From Xylanibacter rarus (GTDB lineage: Bacteria; Bacteroidota; Bacteroidia; Bacteroidales; Bacteroidaceae): a stretch of 64,000 bases of DNA. The stretch is taken from assembly GCF_001275135.1 (NCBI RefSeq), contig NZ_LFQU01000016.1, forward strand, positions 1-64,000, given 5' to 3'. The notes under the pieces are model-generated. The model made no database searches. It saw only the letters and a program-made list of their open reading frames with translations, and was not told the origin of the DNA. A program made the translations under genes and the position numbers. Of this stretch, positions 58,916-64,000 are shown one piece after another; within the stretch, counting starts at the first letter, position 1, and every line of letters begins with the position of its first letter.

Positions 58916-59764
58916 ATGGACAAATTAATGAGCATTCCTGAGTTGACATTGAAATGCGAGGAAATCAGAAAACGTTTGTTAGAGGTCGTATATAAAGCCA
59001 AAGCCGGTCATATCGGCGGCGATCTCTCGTCTTTGAATGTATTGACAGCATTGTATATGCGTGTCATGAACGTAAACCCTGAGAATCCGAAAATGGAAGG
59101 GCGCGACCGTTTCATTATGAGCAAGGGTCACTGTGTGGAAGCACTTTATTGTGTGCTCGAGGCAAAAGGTTTCATAACAAAAGAACTTGTCGACACTTAT
59201 GGTGATTATCTGTCTGTGTTGGCAGGTCATCCTACGGTTGAAGTCCCGGGTATAGAATTTAACAGCGGTGCATTAGGTCACGGTCTTTCAATTGGTGTAG
59301 GTTGTGCCATTGCCGCAAAAATGGATAAGAAGCCTTATCGTACATTTGTACTTATGGGCGACGGCGAGCAGGGCGAAGGCTCAATATATGAGGCAGCCAT
59401 GGCCGGAAGCAATTATAAGTTGGATAATCTTGTTGCAATGATAGACCGAAACGGCTTGCAGATAAGTGACACAACTGAGAATGTGATGAAACTTGAGTCT
59501 CTTAACGAGCGCTGGAAGGCTTTCGGATGGGATGTATATGATGTTGACGGCAACGATATTGAGGCTATTGTTAACTGCCTTGAATCGATAGATTATAACA
59601 ACGGAAAGCCTCACATGGTTGTGCTTCATACAACAAAGGGCTTCCACGTTTCATACATGGAAAATGTGCTGAAATGGCATCATGGCGTGCCTACGGCAGA
59701 GGAGTATGAGAAAGCTATCGCTGAGATTACTAACCGTATTGAAGAACTTAAAAAGAATTGTTAA
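58916..59764 (+). CDS. Transketolase, N-terminal (thiamine-binding) subunit
   Basis: Two-subunit transketolase, subunit with the thiamine diphosphate pyrophosphate-binding domain. The 282-residue protein has AKAGHIGGDLSSLNVLTALY, MSKGHCVEALY, GALGHGLSIGVGCA, MGDGEQGEGSIYEAAMAGSNY and MIDRNGLQISD. The partner gene starts two bases after its stop codon. Split transketolases occur as ordinary enzymes and also as specialised ones, such as apulose-4-phosphate or sulfosugar transketolases. The neighbours favour a specialised role. Confidence 0.92.
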   Translation: MDKLMSIPELTLKCEEIRKRLLEVVYKAKAGHIGGDLSSLNVLTALYMRVMNVNPENPKMEGRDRFIMSKGHCVEALYCVLEAKGFITKELVDTYGDYLSVLAGHPTVEVPGIEFNSGALGHGLSIGVGCAIAAKMDKKPYRTFVLMGDGEQGEGSIYEAAMAGSNYKLDNLVAMIDRNGLQISDTTENVMKLESLNERWKAFGWDVYDVDGNDIEAIVNCLESIDYNNGKPHMVVLHTTKGFHVSYMENVLKWHHGVPTAEEYEKAIAEITNRIEELKKNC

Positions 59765-59766
59765 CA

Positions 59767-60705
59767 ATGGAAATAAAAAGTGTTGCTTGCCGTAAAAGTT
59801 TTACCGATGCACTGGTTGAACTTGGTAAAAAAGATAAGAATATTGTAGCCGTAACGACCGATGCCCGTGGCTCGGTTACTCTGACTGACTTTGCAAAAGA
59901 ATTGCCTGAGCAGTTTGTTGAGTGCGGTATTGCAGAGCAGGATGCTGTAGGCATTTCTGCCGGTTTGGCTTCATGCGGAAAAAAAGTGTTCGTATGTGGT
60001 CCTGCATGCTTTTATGTAGCACGCAGTCTTGAGCAGGTAAAGGTTGACGTGGCTTATTCAGGCCAACCGGTTAAGATCCTGGGCGTAAGTGGTGGCGTTG
60101 CATATGGAGCTTTGGGCGCCACTCATCATAGTTTGCATGATATTGCTGTGCTGCGCACATTCCCCGGCATGCAGGTTGTACTTCCTTGCGATGCACGACA
60201 GACACGTAAACTTGTTGAGCAGCTTGTAGATTATCCTCATCCTGTTTATGTTCGCGTTGGCCGTAATGCTGTTCCTGATGTTTATGAAAATAATAATTTT
60301 GATTATCAGATTGGAAAATCTATACAGCTTCAGGATGGTAAGGACCTGACAATTATTGCTACTGGTGAAACAGTTTGGCATGCTCTTCAGGCCGGAAAGC
60401 GCCTTGCAGAGGAGGGTATAAGCACTCGTGTCATCGACATGCATACTCTTAAACCTGCTGATACTGAGGCTATAGTTAAGGCTGCACACGAGACTGGACG
60501 AATAATGACAGTAGAAGAGCACAGCATGTATGGTGGCTTGGGAGCAATTGTTGCAGAAACAGTGAGTCAGAATTGCCCTGTTCCTATGCGTATACTCGGT
60601 ATTCCTGACGAAAACGCTATTCATGGCAAGCCATTGGAGATATTCCATTATTATAAGTTAGATGCTGAAGGCATTTATGCTACAGCTAAAGACTTTTTGA
60701 AGTAA
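59767..60705 (+). CDS. Transketolase, C-terminal subunit
   Basis: Pyrimidine-binding and C-terminal domains. From MEIKSVACRKSFTDALVELGKK the 312-residue protein has the acidic FVECGIAEQDAVGISAGLASCGKKVFV (containing the conserved Glu), VSGGVAYGALGATHHSLHDIAVLR, YPHPVYVRVGRNAVPDV and RVIDMHTLKPADTEAI. The open frame begins with a TTG inside the previous stop. The ATG at 59767 is preferred. Confidence 0.92.
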   Translation: MEIKSVACRKSFTDALVELGKKDKNIVAVTTDARGSVTLTDFAKELPEQFVECGIAEQDAVGISAGLASCGKKVFVCGPACFYVARSLEQVKVDVAYSGQPVKILGVSGGVAYGALGATHHSLHDIAVLRTFPGMQVVLPCDARQTRKLVEQLVDYPHPVYVRVGRNAVPDVYENNNFDYQIGKSIQLQDGKDLTIIATGETVWHALQAGKRLAEEGISTRVIDMHTLKPADTEAIVKAAHETGRIMTVEEHSMYGGLGAIVAETVSQNCPVPMRILGIPDENAIHGKPLEIFHYYKLDAEGIYATAKDFLK

Positions 60706-60736
60706 AAGCCTTTAGTAACTTATAGAAGGTTTTGAA

Positions 60737-62215
60737 ATGAGATATATTATAACCGTTGATCAAAGTACGTCAGCCACAAAGGCAGTGCTCTTTAACGAGC
60801 ATTGCCAGTTGGTCTGTCGTAAGAATGTTGCCCATAAGCAATATTATCCTCAGCCGGGATGGGTTGAGCATGATGCAGAGGAGATATATAATAATATGGT
60901 CGAGGCCATACGTGAGGTGGTTAAGACTGTAGATGATGCCGAAGCATCTTATTCTTTGGCAATTACAAACCAGCGTGAAACGGCTGTGGTTTGGAACCGT
61001 TTTACTGGTAAGCCGGTATACAATGCCGTGGTTTGGCAGTGTCAGCGTGGAGCCGCTATATGCAATGAATTGAGAGAGCGTGGATATACAGACCTGATTC
61101 GTGAGCGTAGCGGACTGCTCATTGACCCATATTTTGCCGCTAGTGGTGTCAAATGGATATTGGATAATGTTCAGGGAGCACGTCAGGCTGCAGATAATGG
61201 AGAACTTCTGATGGGTACGATTGACACATGGCTTGTGTGGAAACTGACAGGTGGCAAGGAGCATGTGACAGACTATACCAATGCGTCGCGTACTATGTTG
61301 TTTAATATCCATACATTAGACTGGGATGATGAACTCCTCAACTTGCTGACAATACCCCGCAATATGATGGCAAAGCCTATGCCTTGCGATTCTGTGTTCG
61401 GTGAAACAACTGTAGAGGGAGTTTTTGATGAGCCTATTGTTATTGCCGGTATGCTTGGCGATTCACATGGTGCTTTGGCTGGTCAGATGTGTTTTGAGGC
61501 TGGTATGGGTAAAGCAACATATGGAACAGGTTCGTCTGTTATGGTGAATATCGGCGAAAACGCTGTGGCTGCTCCCGAAGGTCTCGTAACTTCAGTTGGC
61601 TTTGCTGCAAAAGGCAAGATTTTCTATGCTTTTGAAGGAAATATTCATTGTACGGGTGCGACAATCAAATGGATGACTGACAACCTGCATCTTATTGAAA
61701 GTCCTGCGGAGATAGAGAAGTTTGCTCTTGAAGTTCCGGATAACGGAGGAGTTTATATGGTACCGGCATTTGCAGGTCTCGGTGCTCCGTGGTGGAACTC
61801 TCAGGCAAAGGCTATGATATGTGGAATGACTTTGGCTACAGAGAAAGGACATATCTGTAGGGCTGCATTGGAGGCAATAGCCTATCAAATAAAAGATTTG
61901 ATTGACCTGATGACAAAACAAGCCGGAATAACTTTAAAGGAGCTGCGTGTGGACGGAGGACCAACAAAGAATCAACTTTTGATGCAATTTCAGGCAGATA
62001 TGCTTGATGCATGCATCAATCGCTCTGATATAGAAGAGGCATCTGCAATGGGAGCTATGATTATGAATGGTCTGGCACGCAAGGTTTGGAAGGATATGGA
62101 TGAGGTGGCTGCATTGCGCACATCTGACAATCGTATATTCCCGACCATGTCACGTGACGAACGTGAACGCCTTTATGCAGGTTGGACAGAGGCCATACAT
62201 ACTGTTAATAGATAA
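60737..62215 (+). CDS. FGGY-family carbohydrate kinase (glycerol-kinase-like)
   Basis: A 492-residue FGGY kinase: MRYIITVDQSTSATKAVLFN, ITNQRETAVVWNRFTGKPVYNAVVWQCQRGAA, GTIDTWLVWKLTGGKEHVTDYTNASRTMLF, ATYGTGSSVMVNIG and GVYMVPAFAGLGAPWWN. It is closer to glycerol kinase than to xylulokinase by these motifs, but stands between a split transketolase and a sugar isomerase. A ketopentose kinase, such as apulose kinase, would fit this context. True glycerol kinase remains possible. Confidence 0.85.
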   Translation: MRYIITVDQSTSATKAVLFNEHCQLVCRKNVAHKQYYPQPGWVEHDAEEIYNNMVEAIREVVKTVDDAEASYSLAITNQRETAVVWNRFTGKPVYNAVVWQCQRGAAICNELRERGYTDLIRERSGLLIDPYFAASGVKWILDNVQGARQAADNGELLMGTIDTWLVWKLTGGKEHVTDYTNASRTMLFNIHTLDWDDELLNLLTIPRNMMAKPMPCDSVFGETTVEGVFDEPIVIAGMLGDSHGALAGQMCFEAGMGKATYGTGSSVMVNIGENAVAAPEGLVTSVGFAAKGKIFYAFEGNIHCTGATIKWMTDNLHLIESPAEIEKFALEVPDNGGVYMVPAFAGLGAPWWNSQAKAMICGMTLATEKGHICRAALEAIAYQIKDLIDLMTKQAGITLKELRVDGGPTKNQLLMQFQADMLDACINRSDIEEASAMGAMIMNGLARKVWKDMDEVAALRTSDNRIFPTMSRDERERLYAGWTEAIHTVNR

Positions 62216-62245
62216 TAAATCATAAATAATAAAGACGAAAACACT

Positions 62246-63676
62246 ATGAAGAAACAAGCTAAAACAGGAAAGGAAACGTTTGGACTGATTATCGGTACCC
62301 GTGCGTATTTCAACTCAGAGTTGGCTGTTGATGTACGTAAGACGTTGTTGGAAGAGTTAGATAAAGCCGGATACGGCTATGTTATATTGGATGAGCAGGA
62401 CACTCCTACCGGTGGTTCTATGGAGACGGTTGAAGACGGCAAAAAATGTGCTGCGCTGTTCCGTGCTAACCGTGATGACATCGACGGAATAATTGTGTCT
62501 CTGCCTAACTTTGGCTTTGAAGTAGGAATAATCAATGCTATCAGTCGCGCAGAGTTGCATGTACCTGTTCTGGTGCAGGCTTGCGACGACCAAAACGACA
62601 AAGTTGATCTTGATAGCCGCCGTGATGCCTTCTGTGGAAAGATATCTGTTTGTAACAACCTGTATCAGTATGGAATACCGTTTACAGACACAACATTCCA
62701 TACCTATTCTATACACAGCGACCTGCTGATGAAGGATATCAACAAGTTTGCTGCCATCTGCCGTGTTGTACGTAAACTTACTCATGCACGTATAGGCCAG
62801 ATTGGTACACGTCCACTCGGATTTAACACATGTCGTGCAAGTGAGAAACTTCTCCAGGCAAGTGGTATAACTGTTGTGCCTGTAGACCTCAGTGAGATTC
62901 TTTTCAATGCAAGAAAAATAGATAATGAAGCATCTGCTTTGAAGGCAAAAATGGAGGAGATAAGCCATTATGCAAAGGTACCAGAGGCTTATCAGGAAAA
63001 GTTGGCATTACAGGCTAAGTTCGGATTGGCAGTAGAAGAATGGATACAGACTAATGAGGTTGATGCAGCTGCAATTCAGTGTTGGGATTCTCTTGAGCAG
63101 AACTATGGATGCGCAGCATGCGTTACAATGAGTATGCTTGGCGAAAAGCTTATTCCTTGTGCTTGTGAAACTGATATCGCCGGAGCGGTGTCTATGTATG
63201 CTCTGAGTCTTGCTTCAGGCAAACCGGCTGCATTGCTAGATTGGAATAACAACTTTGCTGAAGACCGTAATAAATGTGTATGTACTCACTGTGGAAACTT
63301 CCCGAAGAGTTTTGTTAATAACGACCTTAAGCTTGGACCGCTTGGCGTTCTTGGCAGAACCTTGGGTAAGGTTAATACATTCGGTGCTGTGTATGGAAAA
63401 TGCACTGAAGGAGATTTTACATACTTCCGCATCTCTACGGATGATACGCTCGGCTGTATAAAGAGTTATCTCGGAAAGGGAGAGCTTACAAATGATCCAT
63501 ATGGTATGGATGGATGTATAGCTGTCACCAAAGTGAACAATTTGCAGAAACTTATGAAGTTTATTTGCAAGAACGGCTTTGAACATCATGTGGCAATGGT
63601 TCGCACTGATGTAGTAGATATATTGAGTGAGGCCGTAGAAAATTATCTTGGTTGGGATATTTATGTTCATGAATAA
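62246..63676 (+). CDS. L-fucose/L-arabinose isomerase-family protein
   Basis: A 476-residue protein of the fucose/arabinose isomerase superfamily. It has LIIGTRAYFNSELAVDVRKTLLEELD at the N-terminus, GIIVSLPNFGFEVGIINAISRAELHVPVLVQACDD, IQCWDSLEQNYGCAACVTMSMLGEK and the C-terminal metal-binding segments LIPCACETDIAGAV and CTHCGNFPKSF. An aldose-ketose isomerase that supplies the kinase and transketolase would be a complete pathway. Substrate is not known. It is the last gene before a terminator and the window end. Confidence 0.85.
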   Translation: MKKQAKTGKETFGLIIGTRAYFNSELAVDVRKTLLEELDKAGYGYVILDEQDTPTGGSMETVEDGKKCAALFRANRDDIDGIIVSLPNFGFEVGIINAISRAELHVPVLVQACDDQNDKVDLDSRRDAFCGKISVCNNLYQYGIPFTDTTFHTYSIHSDLLMKDINKFAAICRVVRKLTHARIGQIGTRPLGFNTCRASEKLLQASGITVVPVDLSEILFNARKIDNEASALKAKMEEISHYAKVPEAYQEKLALQAKFGLAVEEWIQTNEVDAAAIQCWDSLEQNYGCAACVTMSMLGEKLIPCACETDIAGAVSMYALSLASGKPAALLDWNNNFAEDRNKCVCTHCGNFPKSFVNNDLKLGPLGVLGRTLGKVNTFGAVYGKCTEGDFTYFRISTDDTLGCIKSYLGKGELTNDPYGMDGCIAVTKVNNLQKLMKFICKNGFEHHVAMVRTDVVDILSEAVENYLGWDIYVHE

Positions 63677-63681
63677 ATAAT

Positions 63682-63717
63682 AAAAGTCTTGCTGTTATTT
63701 ATAACTGCAAGACTTTT
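63682..63717 (+). terminator. Terminator after the isomerase gene
   Basis: AAAAGTCTTGC (63682-63692) pairs with GCAAGACTTTT (63707-63717). Confidence 0.85.
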
Positions 63718-64000
63718 GTTTAGTTGCCTAACTTTGCTGTCTTCTTTGATGGCCAAGTTAGGTTTCCTTTTCTCTATCAATTGATTTTTGGTAGAATTTA
63801 TATAGACATTTTCTTTATTATAGAGAAAACATAAAGATACTTATAAGGTATGAATATTTAGATTATGGAAGACATAAAATCCGTTTTGTGTTAAAATATA
63901 TGTATTAAACTTGCATAATGATTCTATTTCTTTATGAAAGAAATAGTTTTTCATATAAAAATATTTACCAATAATTTTCATTTATAGTGTGGATTGTGTA
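63718..64000. other. Intergenic end of the window
   Basis: No gene. Holds an inverted repeat CCTAACTT/AAGTTAGG (63727-63734, 63755-63762) and a hairpin CTATTTCTT/AAGAAATAG (63924-63946, 5-nt loop). Confidence 0.5.

Noticed and set aside
58916-60705. Broken single transketolase gene
   Set aside because: Both halves have complete domains, separate starts and normal lengths for a two-subunit transketolase.
58916-63676. Sulfoquinovose transketolase pathway
   Set aside because: That pathway has split transketolase but the adjacent FGGY kinase is not expected there, so an apulose-like pathway is the better fit.

Overview
The window looks like a chromosomal segment from an AT-rich member of the Bacteroidales, most likely Prevotellaceae. 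The evidence is a complete Na+-NQR operon, a Bacteroidetes-type primary sigma factor beginning MRQLKI, a TamB-like giant envelope protein, the glycogen trio debranching enzyme/glycogen synthase/GH57, and many upstream regions carrying the Bacteroidetes -7 box TAnnTTTG, several with a -33 TTTG about 19-20 bp upstream. Most of the window is housekeeping. I see no rRNA, tRNA, CRISPR array, insertion sequence or prophage.

Layout. 1-1158: a leader with a promoter, a closed multi-helix RNA fold and a hairpin in front of riboflavin synthase. 1239-7764: a TolC/MacA/MacB tripartite exporter followed by a LytS-type kinase and LytTR regulator. 7995-13217: convergent/divergent ppdK and glnA, the latter with a long structured leader. 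13674-18479: rRNA methyltransferase, porin and membrane pyrophosphatase. 18735-24337: GAPDH, miaA, lipid kinase, sigma factor and alanine dehydrogenase. 24394-34993: tamB, then nqrABCDEF. 35186-43430: glycosyltransferase, pheT, yebC, a small TSCPD protein, a lipoprotein, lepA and a Crp/Fnr regulator. 43954-48646: glycogen metabolism. 48870-51962: a minus-strand run with ruvC, an MBL hydrolase, rsmG and a lipoprotein. 52071-54810: HAD phosphatase, panB and an MFS transporter. 55003-58237: an arsenical resistance cluster. 58916-63676: a sugar pathway with a split transketolase, an FGGY kinase and an isomerase.

The accessory parts are the most interesting. The arsenic cluster (arsR, two small thioredoxin-fold proteins, a CcdA-like permease, an arsenate reductase and an ArsP-type permease) carries three copies of a palindrome TGTTCG-N8-CGAACA. 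The 8-bp spacer of each copy is, or nearly is, the -7 promoter box, so the repressor would sit directly on the promoter. The gene content matches the ArsEFG/ArsP type of organoarsenical detoxification. The last four genes look like a transketolase route for an uncommon ketopentose, with apulose as the best guess.

Four core genes (rpoD, tamB, nqrE, glgA) are each interrupted by a single-base indel. In three of them the indel is one extra A in a run of 6-7 A. Because the genes are otherwise intact and some are essential, sequence error in homopolymers is the simplest explanation, but real slippage cannot be excluded. Sodium bioenergetics is a theme: NQR is accompanied by a pyrophosphatase that carries residues recalled as the Na+/H+ dual-transport signature.
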